Assembly: GCF_015776785.2 (NCBI RefSeq)
Contig: NZ_LFMD02000005.1
Span: 266,733-330,732, forward strand
Length of the DNA: 64,000 nucleotides
Direction: 5' to 3'
DNA from: Kitasatospora sp. SUK 42
GTDB lineage: Bacteria; Actinomycetota; Actinomycetes; Streptomycetales; Streptomycetaceae
The translations under genes were made by a program, and so were the position numbers. Positions 37,734 through 44,347 of this stretch are shown here, in pieces. Positions within the stretch are counted from its first letter, which is position 1. Each line of letters opens with the position of its first letter. The notes under the pieces were generated by a model that did no database searches, had not been told where the DNA came from, and worked only from the letters and a program-made list of their open reading frames with translations.

Positions 37734-37746
37734 CGCCCGGCGCGAA

Positions 37747-37785
37747 CCGCCCGGCAGGCCCCACCGTCGTGGGCCTGCCGGGCGG
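37747..37785. terminator. Bidirectional terminator between convergent genes
   Basis: Perfect 15-bp arms ccgcccggcaggccc and gggcctgccgggcgg flank a 9-base loop, between the stop codons at 37733 and 37823. Confidence 0.85.
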
Positions 37786-37822
37786 TCGGCGTTTCCGGGC
37801 GTCCGTCGGTCCCGGGTGCCCG

Positions 37823-38305
37823 CTACGGTCGGGTGCCCGGCCGCCCGTGCAGCGCCGTGCGGCGCAGCACCACCGTCATCGCCATGAGGGTGCCGCAGAA
37901 GTCGCTGTCCAGGTCCCGCAGGTACTCGCTCTGCGACAGGGCCGTCTCCGTCGGGCCCTCGTCCAGCGTGATGCTGAGGGTGAGGGTGAGCCGGCCCTCC
38001 TCGTCCGTGCCGATCTCGTTGCGGATCACCGAGAGGTCCGTCGAGTCGCGGTGCCGGAACGTGATGACGCCGGCCGCCTCGTCCGGGGTGACCCGCTGGA
38101 CGAGGAAGCGCTCGCCGCGGCGCGACTCGCGCAGGAACCCGTCGGGGTACCGCTCCACGATCCGGGAGGACGTGATGGCGGGCACGTACAGGACGGGGTT
38201 CTCCGCCTTGTCCAGCATGGCCTGCCACAGCCCGTCCCGGGTGGGCGCCCGGCGCGTCTCCTGGTCCATCCCGTCGATGACCCGGGTCCATGAAATCGTC
38301 AGCAA
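37823..38305 (-). CDS. SRPBCC/DUF1857-like protein
   Basis: This 160-residue protein has the hydrophobic-pocket START-like pattern of the AtaL/DUF1857 group: TRDGLWQAMLDKAENPVLYVPAITSSRIVERYPDGFLRE, then FRHRDSTDLSVIRNEIG and a long C-terminal helix (SEYLRDLDSDFCGTLMAMTVVLRR). Such proteins bind aromatic or polyketide-like ligands, and some act as cyclases or dehydratases. It has a good copy of the cluster promoter signature 69-91 bp upstream of ATG 38305, so it belongs to the regulon. The specific role is unknown. Confidence 0.68.
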   Translation of the reverse strand: MLTISWTRVIDGMDQETRRAPTRDGLWQAMLDKAENPVLYVPAITSSRIVERYPDGFLRESRRGERFLVQRVTPDEAAGVITFRHRDSTDLSVIRNEIGTDEEGRLTLTLSITLDEGPTETALSQSEYLRDLDSDFCGTLMAMTVVLRRTALHGRPGTRP

Positions 38306-38366
38306 TGGAATTCCCTTCGGTCTGCGCGGTCATATCGATGGAAAGTGTCGAAGGGTTTTCCGGGGC

Positions 38367-38396
38367 CCGGCAATCGCACCGGGAAAACTCCGTCAG
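38367..38396 (-). promoter_or_regulatory. Cluster promoter signature for the DUF1857-like gene
   Basis: On the minus strand CTGACGGAGT (38396-38387) is followed after 12 bases by ATTGCCGGG (from 38374), 69 bp before the start codon. Both blocks are well conserved. Confidence 0.7.
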
Positions 38397-38410
38397 ATAC
38401 GCGGGACGAC

Positions 38411-38441
38411 CTGACAGGAAACACGGCCGCCCATTGCCGCC
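38411..38441 (+). promoter_or_regulatory. Cluster promoter signature for the SDR gene
   Basis: CTGACAGGAA (38411-38420) is followed after 12 bases by ATTGCCGCC (38433-38441), 83 bp before ATG 38516. It is back to back with the signature of the divergent DUF1857-like gene. Confidence 0.7.
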
Positions 38442-38515
38442 CGGGCTGGTTGGCGGCAGCCTCGATCGTGTATGGCGACGCGAGAAGTGAAGCGATGAGA
38501 GAGAGGGGAACTTCG

Positions 38516-39208
38516 ATGTCGACACGATTCGACGGCCGGATCGTCCTCGTCACGGGCGGTGGCGAGGGGATCGGGCGGGCCGCGTCCATCGCCTTCGCCG
38601 GCGAGGGCGCCACCGTGGTGGTGGCCGGGCGGCACCCGGAAACCCTGGACGAGACCTGCGACCTGATCACCCGCCGGGGTGGGAAGGCCGACCGCATCGT
38701 GGCCGACCCGTCGGGCCTGGGCGAGGACGGGGCGGAACACATCGTCGCCGAGACGGTGCGCCGTCACGGCACCCTGGACGTGGCCTTCAACAACGTGACG
38801 GAACTCGGCCCCAACCAGCCCGTCGGGGAAATCTGCGAAAAGGTCTGGTCGGAGACGCTGACCGCCAATCTCACCGGTGTCTGGCTGGCGATGAAGCACG
38901 AGATAGCGCACATGGAGAAGTCGGGCGGCGGCGTCATCGTCAACACCGCGAGCAACATCGGTGTCCAGGGAATGCTGCCCGGGCTCGGCGCGTACGCCGC
39001 GTCGAAGGCCGCGGTCAGCGCGCTCACCCAGACCGCGGCCCGCGAGTACGCCGACCGCGGCATCCGCATCAACGCCATCAGCCCCTGCCCGCTGGGCCGG
39101 GGGGCGAGCGTCGAGCAGATCGCCGACACGGTGCTCTGGCTGGCGTCCGACGAGGCGTCGTACATCGTGGGCCACGACCTCGTACTGGACCGCAAGACGA
39201 CGCTGTGA
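38516..39208 (+). CDS. Short-chain dehydrogenase/reductase
   Basis: This 230-residue SDR has TGGGEGIG, an active-site Ser in NTASNIG and YAASK intact. The C-terminus is short (SPCPLGRGASVEQIADTVLWLASDEASYIVGHDLVLD), lacking part of the usual substrate loop. ATG 38516 has GAGGGGAA upstream. It is expressed alone from a promoter carrying the cluster signature and ends at two consecutive hairpins. It probably reduces or oxidises a ring hydroxyl/ketone or an aldehyde intermediate; the substrate is not predictable. Confidence 0.85.
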   Translation: MSTRFDGRIVLVTGGGEGIGRAASIAFAGEGATVVVAGRHPETLDETCDLITRRGGKADRIVADPSGLGEDGAEHIVAETVRRHGTLDVAFNNVTELGPNQPVGEICEKVWSETLTANLTGVWLAMKHEIAHMEKSGGGVIVNTASNIGVQGMLPGLGAYAASKAAVSALTQTAAREYADRGIRINAISPCPLGRGASVEQIADTVLWLASDEASYIVGHDLVLDRKTTL

Positions 39209-39319
39209 GCGCCCGCTCGCCCGCACGCTGGTGCCCCGGCCTGGTGGAGGCCGGGGCACCGGCATGTCGGGGTCCCTCCGCGCCGGCCCGGGCGGCCCGT
39301 GCCGTGCGGAGGCATGCGA

Positions 39320-39347
39320 AAGGCCCGGGTGCGCCGTCCCGGGCCTT
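39320..39347. terminator. Terminator after the SDR gene
   Basis: Perfect 10-bp arms aaggcccggg and cccgggcctt flank an 8-base loop and are followed by gttgg on the plus strand. Confidence 0.75.
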
Positions 39348-39353
39348 GTTGGA

Positions 39354-39407
39354 GGGCCTGTCCTCGAACTCCCGCCAGCGGGAGAGCGGGAGTTCGAGGA
39401 CAGGCCC
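39354..39407. repeat. Long perfect palindrome, copy 2 of a dispersed element (partner 24776-24819)
   Basis: Left arm 39354-39375 and right arm 39386-39407 are exact 22-base complements (gggcctgtcctcgaactcccgc), with a 10-base loop. It lies between convergent stop codons, so it can end transcription from both sides. The core cgggagttcgagg-caggccc recurs at 24776, showing that it is a repeated element. Confidence 0.8.
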
Positions 39408-39425
39408 TGGTGGAATCGCGCCGGC

Positions 39426-39683
39426 TCAGGCGATCGGGACGCCCTTGTCCCGAAGCAGCGCGACCGTCTTCTCGATGGATCCGGCCTCGACGATCTCGTG
39501 GTCCTCCAGGGCGATTCCGTACTGCCGGGTGAGGATCACGGCGAGTTCGACGAGGTCGAGGGAGTCGAGCTCCATCGTCTCGAAGGAGGCGGTGATGTCG
39601 ATGTCGCCCGCGGGGATCTCGAACTTCTCGGCCATGATCGTGGCGATGTGGTCGGCGATCGTGCTCTCGGCGAGGGCGGTCAT
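39426..39683 (-). CDS. Acyl carrier protein
   Basis: This 85-residue ACP has the phosphopantetheine-attachment motif ELDSLDLVEL (Ser near residue 41). ATG 39683 has AAGGTGGA upstream. It is the last gene of the run DsbA-like, LuxE-like, LuxC-like, KASIII, ACP on the minus strand. It could carry the malonyl or acyl group used by the KASIII, or the aryl group activated by the LuxE-like ligase. It is discrete rather than part of a PKS or NRPS, so acyl transfer must happen in trans. Confidence 0.93.
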   Translation of the reverse strand: MTALAESTIADHIATIMAEKFEIPAGDIDITASFETMELDSLDLVELAVILTRQYGIALEDHEIVEAGSIEKTVALLRDKGVPIA

Positions 39684-39690
39684 GGGGTCC

Positions 39691-39795
39691 ACCTTTCGGT
39701 TCGGTTCGGCTCGGTTGCGGTCGGTTCGGGGCGGTGGCGGTGGCGGTTCGGGGCCGTGGCCGTTCGGGGCGGCGTCGGTTCGGGCCGGCGTCAGT
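39691..39795. repeat. Low-complexity GGTTCGG repeat region
   Basis: Degenerate copies of cggttcgg and ggcggt repeat through the spacer between the KASIII and ACP genes (for example cggttcggttcggctcgg). It is not coding on either strand with normal codon bias. Confidence 0.65.
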
Positions 39796-40822
39796 TCGGC
39801 GCGATGTCCGGCCACACCAGGGCCGTCGAGCCCCAGGCCAGCCCGCCGCCGAAGGCGGTGAGCAGCACGCGCTCGCCCGGGTTCAGGTCCCCGGCGGCGG
39901 CCGCGTCGGCGAGGGCCAGCGGGATGGACGCGGCGGAGGTGTTGCCGACGCGGTCCAGGTTCACCACGGCGCGCTCGCGGGCGATCTCCAGGTGGTCGGC
40001 CACCGCGTGCAGGATGCGCACGTTGGCCTGGTGGCCGACCAGGCGGTCGACGGTGGCGCTGGGCCAGCCGAGCCGCTCCAGCAGCGCGCCGGAGGAGTCG
40101 CCCATGCGGGTCACCGCCTGGGCGAACACCCGCTTGCCCTGCATGGTGAAGTAGCAGTCCTCGGAGTCGAACGGGTTGCCGCCCGCCCGCTGCCGGGAGC
40201 CGCCGCCCGGGATGGTGATCAGGTCGTGCTGCTCGCCGTCGCTGCCCAGGTCGAAGCCGAGCAGCGCGCCGGGCTCGTCGGCGCGGCCGGCCTCCAGGAC
40301 CACGGCGCCGGCGCCGTCCCCGAAGATCACCGCGGTGTTGCGGTCGGTCGGGTCGAGGATGCCGGAGTAGGTCTCGGCGCCGATCACCAGCACCCGCCGG
40401 GCGACTCCGGTGAGGATCAGCCCCGCCGCGTTGGCGAGGGCGTACACGAAGCCGGCGCACACGGCGGCCACGTCGTAGGCGGGCACGTGGCCGAGGCCGA
40501 GCCGGGCTGCGACCCAGGGCGCGGTCGCCGGGCAGGGGTGGTCCGGCGTGGTGGTGGCGAGGACGACCGCGTCCACGCCGTCCACGCCCGCCGACTTCAG
40601 GGCCCTGGCCCCGGCCTCGACGGCGAGGTCGCCGGTGGCCGTACCGGGCTCCACCCAGTACCGCTGACGGATGCCGGTACGGGTGCGGATCCACTCGTCG
40701 CTGGTGTCGAGCCGCTGGGACAGCTCCTCGTTGCTGACCGCTCTGGGCGGCAGGTAGGTGCCGAGGCCCTTGAGGACGGCGGCGGGCCGCGCGCCGGCTT
40801 CGGGTGTCCGTGGGTCGGTCAT
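39791..40822 (-). CDS. 3-oxoacyl-ACP synthase III (FabH-like) with intact Cys-His-Asn triad
   Basis: This 343-residue protein has the nucleophile in AAVCAGFVYAL, His in VGHQANVRI and Asn in GNTSAAS, plus FGGGLAWGS at the end. It should condense an acyl- or aroyl-CoA with malonyl-ACP, or transfer the acyl group to another nucleophile. PqsD-like enzymes do this with anthraniloyl groups, which makes an anthranilate-type starter conceivable here. ATG 40822 lies 20 bp after the LuxC-like stop, within the same operon, and the ACP gene follows. Confidence 0.9.
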   Translation of the reverse strand: MTDPRTPEAGARPAAVLKGLGTYLPPRAVSNEELSQRLDTSDEWIRTRTGIRQRYWVEPGTATGDLAVEAGARALKSAGVDGVDAVVLATTTPDHPCPATAPWVAARLGLGHVPAYDVAAVCAGFVYALANAAGLILTGVARRVLVIGAETYSGILDPTDRNTAVIFGDGAGAVVLEAGRADEPGALLGFDLGSDGEQHDLITIPGGGSRQRAGGNPFDSEDCYFTMQGKRVFAQAVTRMGDSSGALLERLGWPSATVDRLVGHQANVRILHAVADHLEIARERAVVNLDRVGNTSAASIPLALADAAAAGDLNPGERVLLTAFGGGLAWGSTALVWPDIAPN

Positions 40823-40842
40823 GTCGATGCCTGGCCTTTCGC

Positions 40843-42228
40843 TCAGCCGCGGATGACGGTCTTGGTCCGCATCAGGAACTCGCCGAGGTAGCCGTCGTGC
40901 GGCACACCGCGGTCCATCCAGTGCGTGGGGTGGTCGCCGAGGTACACGTTGGCGACGGTGGGTTCGGTGACCAGCGCGTCGACCAGGTCGGCGTCCCGGT
41001 CCTGGTCGCCGCTGAGGACGCCGAGGACGAGCGTGTCGCGCAGCGCGGCCGTGCCGTCGGCCCGGTTCCAGGGCGCCACCCACACGCAGGGGAAGGGCAG
41101 TTCGACGGTGTGCCAGCCGCCCTTCAGGTCGGGCGCCTCGAAGACGGCCGGGCGCAGCACCGCTCCCCCGCCCGGGAGTTCCTCGACGACGCCGTCGCCG
41201 CCGAGGTGGGCCACGGTGCCCTGGGCGCGCTCCAGCAGGTGGCGCTCCAACGCCCGTGCCCGCTCGACCGGTTGGACGGGCAGCGCGGCCTCCTCGTGCT
41301 CGGCGGGCAGGCTCGGCAGCGCGCCGAGCCGTTCGGCGAGGGCGCGGGCCAGCGGCGCCGGGTCGCCCTCGACGAGGACGGCGGTGGCGTCGACGCACTT
41401 GACGCCGCCGTGGTGGGCGATCGAGTCGACGATCATGTCGAGGTGGGTCTGCCAGTCGGCGCCCTCCGTGACCAGGATCTTGGTCCGGCCGGGGCCCTGG
41501 ACCAGGACGGTGGGGTCGGCGGCGTACTTGCGCACGACGTCGTCACCGCCGTAGACGAGGGCCAGGTCGGCGCCCTGCAGCACCTCGTCGGCCGTCGCGT
41601 GGTCGGTCGGCAGCAGCACCACGTGGTCGTCGCCGAACCCGGCCGCGCGCAGCGCCGACACCAGGCGGTGCGGGGTGAACGGCTCCCGGCGCGAGGGCCG
41701 GATCGCGACCCGGTAGCCGAGGGCGAGGGCCTCCAGCCACAGGGCGTGCGGGGCGGGGTGGTTGCCGGCCGCGTTCACCGCGAGGACCTCGCCGCGCCGG
41801 GTCCACACCGCGGCGCCGGTCCGGGTGCGCGGGTCCCGCCAGTCGAGCACCGCGCCGCCGGGCAGGGCGCCGTACGCGCCGGCCAGGGCGCGCTGGGCGG
41901 AGTCGGCGATCTCGTCGGCGGCGGAGCGCACGGCGGGCAGCGGGATGCCGGAGACCCTGGCCACGGTCCGCTCGTACTCCGCGTACGTCAGCCCTTCCAC
42001 GGTGTCGTCGCGGAACACCCGTCCGGCCTCGGCGAGCGCGGCCAGTCGCCGCTCCAGCGGCAGCGGGGTCGCCCGGTGCAGGGCCGCGAGCGCGCGGGTG
42101 ACGAACAGCCTCGGGGTGAGGCTGAGTTCGGCGACGGGTGTGCCGGCGCCGTCGGTGACGGTCTCGCGCTTGCGGGCGCGGTACGGGCCCGAGGGGCCCA
42201 GGGCGTCCAGGAGGCGGGGGTCGGTCAT
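40843..42228 (-). CDS. LuxC-like acyl reductase (GriC-like), aldehyde dehydrogenase fold
   Basis: This 461-residue protein of the aldehyde dehydrogenase superfamily has VLAVNAAGNHPAPHALWLEAL as cofactor-binding region and the catalytic Cys in HHGGVKCVDATAVLV near residue 275. With the LuxE-like ligase encoded immediately upstream (start and stop codons overlap by one base) it forms a pair like GriC/GriD of Streptomyces griseus. That pair is reported to reduce 3-amino-4-hydroxybenzoate to the aldehyde. Here the likely acid is 3-hydroxyanthranilate or a derivative. A fatty-acid reductase function, as in bioluminescence, is the alternative. Confidence 0.82.
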   Translation of the reverse strand: MTDPRLLDALGPSGPYRARKRETVTDGAGTPVAELSLTPRLFVTRALAALHRATPLPLERRLAALAEAGRVFRDDTVEGLTYAEYERTVARVSGIPLPAVRSAADEIADSAQRALAGAYGALPGGAVLDWRDPRTRTGAAVWTRRGEVLAVNAAGNHPAPHALWLEALALGYRVAIRPSRREPFTPHRLVSALRAAGFGDDHVVLLPTDHATADEVLQGADLALVYGGDDVVRKYAADPTVLVQGPGRTKILVTEGADWQTHLDMIVDSIAHHGGVKCVDATAVLVEGDPAPLARALAERLGALPSLPAEHEEAALPVQPVERARALERHLLERAQGTVAHLGGDGVVEELPGGGAVLRPAVFEAPDLKGGWHTVELPFPCVWVAPWNRADGTAALRDTLVLGVLSGDQDRDADLVDALVTEPTVANVYLGDHPTHWMDRGVPHDGYLGEFLMRTKTVIRG

Positions 42229-43325
42229 CAGTAGACCCCCTCGATGACCTTCTCGTCGTCGAACTCCGGCACGGGCGCGATGTCCGCGACGGAGTCGCCG
42301 ACCTGGCCGGGCAGCGGGCGGATCCGGGTGCCGAAGTCCCGCTCCAGGTTGTTCGGCAGGAACAGGCTCTTGCCGACGTAGTGCATGACGACCCGGCCGC
42401 GCTCGCCGTACTCGACCGGCCGGCGCTCCTGGAGGTCGATGACGTTGTACGTCATGTACGGCGAGAAGGGGTCGTAGACGCAGGGCTCGTCGTCGGTGAG
42501 GCCGGGGCGCTCGGTGACGTGGCCGAGCGTCATGGTGTTGCCGAAGCCGCTGCACAGCACGGCGTCCGGGAACAGCTCGGTGCGGTACAGGTTGCGGGTG
42601 TCCGGGTCGAGCTGGGTGCCCACCCACATGATGGCCCGCACCTTCTTCCGCACCAGGTCGACCAGTTCGTCGCGGCGGCACAGCCGCTCCAGGACGGGCG
42701 GGGTGAGCATCAGGACGCCGATGTCCTGGGAGCGCAGCGGGTGCTGGAGCTGGTCGATCAGGTGCTCGGTGTACAGCTCGGCCTCGGTCTGCTCGCCCCG
42801 GGCGATGATCTTCTTCACCCAGCGCGGGTCGACGTCGACGCTGAAGGAGAGCCCGCCGCGCCCGGCCACCAGCTGCTGGAAGGAGGCGCCGACCATGTGC
42901 GGCCCGGACGGGATGGCCATCAGCCAGTTCACGTCGCGCGGCACGCCGTGCGCGTCCAGCTGGGCGTTGCTGTGGGCCAGCAGCAGGTCGAGCCACTCCT
43001 GGAGCATGACGACGCGCTTGGGCGCACCGGTGGTGCCGCCGCTGTCGAAGACGCCGACGACCTTCGGCCGGGGCCCGTAGCCGCGCGGGATCAGGTCCTC
43101 GGCGCGCACGTCCCGCAGCTCGTTGGCGAGGTTCGGGAAGAGCTTCAGGTCGTCGAAGCTGCGGATGTCGGTGAGCGGGTCGAACTCCAGCCGGTCGGCG
43201 CGCTCCAGCCAGAACGGCGCGCCGGTCTCCTCGGAGAAGTGCCAGCGGATCGCGGCACGGAGGAATTCCTCGGGGTCGGGAGTGACACCGTAGGGGAGTT
43301 CGAGAATGGGGTCTGCGGCGGACAA
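42228..43325 (-). CDS. LuxE-like acyl-protein synthetase / aryl adenylating enzyme (GriD-like)
   Basis: This 365-residue protein is a short AMP-forming ligase of the LuxE/phenylacetate-CoA-ligase group. It has the phosphate-binding loop VFDSGGTTGAPKRVV near 105, a WLMAIPSGPHMVGASFQQLV substrate region, an LCSGFGNTM segment in the adenylate-binding position, and a shortened C-terminus. It should activate a carboxylate as an adenylate and pass it to the LuxC-like reductase. ATG 43325 lies after a 15-bp tandem repeat that separates it from the DsbA-like gene. Confidence 0.82.
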   Translation of the reverse strand: MSAADPILELPYGVTPDPEEFLRAAIRWHFSEETGAPFWLERADRLEFDPLTDIRSFDDLKLFPNLANELRDVRAEDLIPRGYGPRPKVVGVFDSGGTTGAPKRVVMLQEWLDLLLAHSNAQLDAHGVPRDVNWLMAIPSGPHMVGASFQQLVAGRGGLSFSVDVDPRWVKKIIARGEQTEAELYTEHLIDQLQHPLRSQDIGVLMLTPPVLERLCRRDELVDLVRKKVRAIMWVGTQLDPDTRNLYRTELFPDAVLCSGFGNTMTLGHVTERPGLTDDEPCVYDPFSPYMTYNVIDLQERRPVEYGERGRVVMHYVGKSLFLPNNLERDFGTRIRPLPGQVGDSVADIAPVPEFDDEKVIEGVY

Positions 43326-43351
43326 CTGGGGCTCCTTCGGAAAGTGCGGAA

Positions 43352-43404
43352 CGGATCGGCGCGGAGCGGATCAGCGCGGAGCGGATCGGCGCGAAACGGA
43401 TCAG
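43352..43404. repeat. 15-bp tandem repeat, 3.5 copies
   Basis: The unit cggatcggcgcggag is repeated at 43352, 43367 and 43382 with one to three changes, plus a half unit at 43397. It fills the spacer between two genes of one operon and runs into the stop codon of the DsbA-like gene. Confidence 0.85.
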
Positions 43405-44132
43405 CCGGCCTGGGTCGTGGCGCCGGGTGCCACCTCGTCGAGGAGTTCCTCGGCCCAGTCCCGTGAATGGGAGACGAAGTTCGGGAATCCGCCCTCGTAG
43501 GGATTGCCCGTCCACCGGAAGACGGCTCCCGGGTTGTGCACGTCGGTGCCGGCGGCGGTGAACAGGTGCGGGCTGCCCTGCACCCTGGGGCCGCGGGCGA
43601 CGGCGAGGTCCCGGTGGATCGCCGCGCGTGCGGTGCCGCGTTCCAGGGCCTCGGCCAGCGCCGCGCCGTCGACCAGCGGGCACTCGGCGGCGACGGCGAG
43701 GATCTCCGCGGTGATGCCGATGCACCGGCCGCGGCCGTAGAAGGCGTGCCGCAGCGCGGTGTCCAGCTGGTCGCTCGCGGGCAGCCCGCCGACCGCCTCC
43801 GCCTTCGCGGCCTGCACCGCCTCCATGGCCGGCAGGGTGGTGACCGGGTAGCGCCAGTCGGGCCCGGGCCACTGGCGCCAGCCCAGCTCGGGCACCTTGG
43901 CGCCGATCGCCACCACCTCGGCGTCGATGATCGGCTTGGGCGTGGGCTCGGAGTTGAACAGCTCCAGCGGGAAGGCCCGGTGGTCGACCAGGAGGTGCGC
44001 GCCGCGCTCCCGGGCGGCGGCGTGCAGGGTGTGCAGGGCCAGGGTCGCCCAGGGGCAGCCGATGTCCGACCAGACGGTCACGACGGCCGGGTCGGACGAG
44101 TACAGGGGCTCCGTGTCGGCCTGCTGGGTCAT
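43401..44132 (-). CDS. DsbA/FrnE-like thioredoxin-fold protein
   Basis: This 243-residue protein has the thioredoxin start VWSDIGCPWATLALHTL, with CPWA in place of the CxxC of disulfide oxidoreductases. A long helical insert follows (AMEAVQAAKAEAVGGLPASDQLDTALRHAFYGRGRCIG) and the cis-Pro loop is VQGSPHLF. With one cysteine it may be a thiol-dependent isomerase or transferase, like 2-hydroxychromene-2-carboxylate isomerases, rather than a redox enzyme. ATG 44132 has GGAGGAAA upstream. It is the first gene of the operon containing the LuxE/LuxC/KASIII/ACP genes, under a promoter with two copies of the cluster motif. Confidence 0.78.
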   Translation of the reverse strand: MTQQADTEPLYSSDPAVVTVWSDIGCPWATLALHTLHAAARERGAHLLVDHRAFPLELFNSEPTPKPIIDAEVVAIGAKVPELGWRQWPGPDWRYPVTTLPAMEAVQAAKAEAVGGLPASDQLDTALRHAFYGRGRCIGITAEILAVAAECPLVDGAALAEALERGTARAAIHRDLAVARGPRVQGSPHLFTAAGTDVHNPGAVFRWTGNPYEGGFPNFVSHSRDWAEELLDEVAPGATTQAG

Positions 44133-44220
44133 GAGGGCGTTTCCTCCGGGCTGCGCGAACGGGACGGATCTGGCCGAATTCTGGCCACGGCCGCGTGATC
44201 GTCCGCAGTGCGCGCGCAGG

Positions 44221-44249
44221 ACTCTGTCAGGCACCGGTGACTTCGTCAG
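44221..44249 (-). promoter_or_regulatory. Two cluster promoter motifs upstream of the DsbA-LuxE-LuxC-KASIII-ACP operon
   Basis: On the minus strand CTGACGAAGT (44249-44240) and CTGACAGAGT (44230-44221) are 19 bases apart, 89-117 bp upstream of ATG 44132. The second block is poorly conserved here. Confidence 0.65.
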
Positions 44250-44264
44250 ACGGATTTCGGCTAC

Positions 44265-44295
44265 CTGACGAAGTGAACGGCCGCCGATCGACGGT
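44265..44295 (+). promoter_or_regulatory. Cluster promoter motif upstream of the MFS gene
   Basis: CTGACGAAGT (44265-44274) is followed after 12 bases by ATCGACGGT, a partial second block, 53-83 bp upstream of ATG 44348. It forms a head-to-head pair with the divergent copy at 44240-44249, separated by 15 bases. Confidence 0.65.
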
Positions 44296-44347
44296 CCCGC
44301 GCGCCCTGCCGGAGCATGACTCGCACTCGCACGAAAGGGATTCCAAG

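Noticed and set aside
35158-37764. Long minus-strand open frame opposite the phzE-like gene
   Set aside because: The plus strand encodes complete PhzD- and PhzE-like proteins with catalytic residues; the minus frame has Arg/Ala/Pro-rich shadow composition.
39691-39795. CRISPR-like array in the GGTTCGG repeat region
   Set aside because: Repeats are short, degenerate and without regular spacers; no cas genes are present.
40843-43325. A bioluminescence (lux) operon
   Set aside because: LuxA/LuxB luciferase and LuxD genes are absent, and the neighbours belong to aminobenzoate metabolism.
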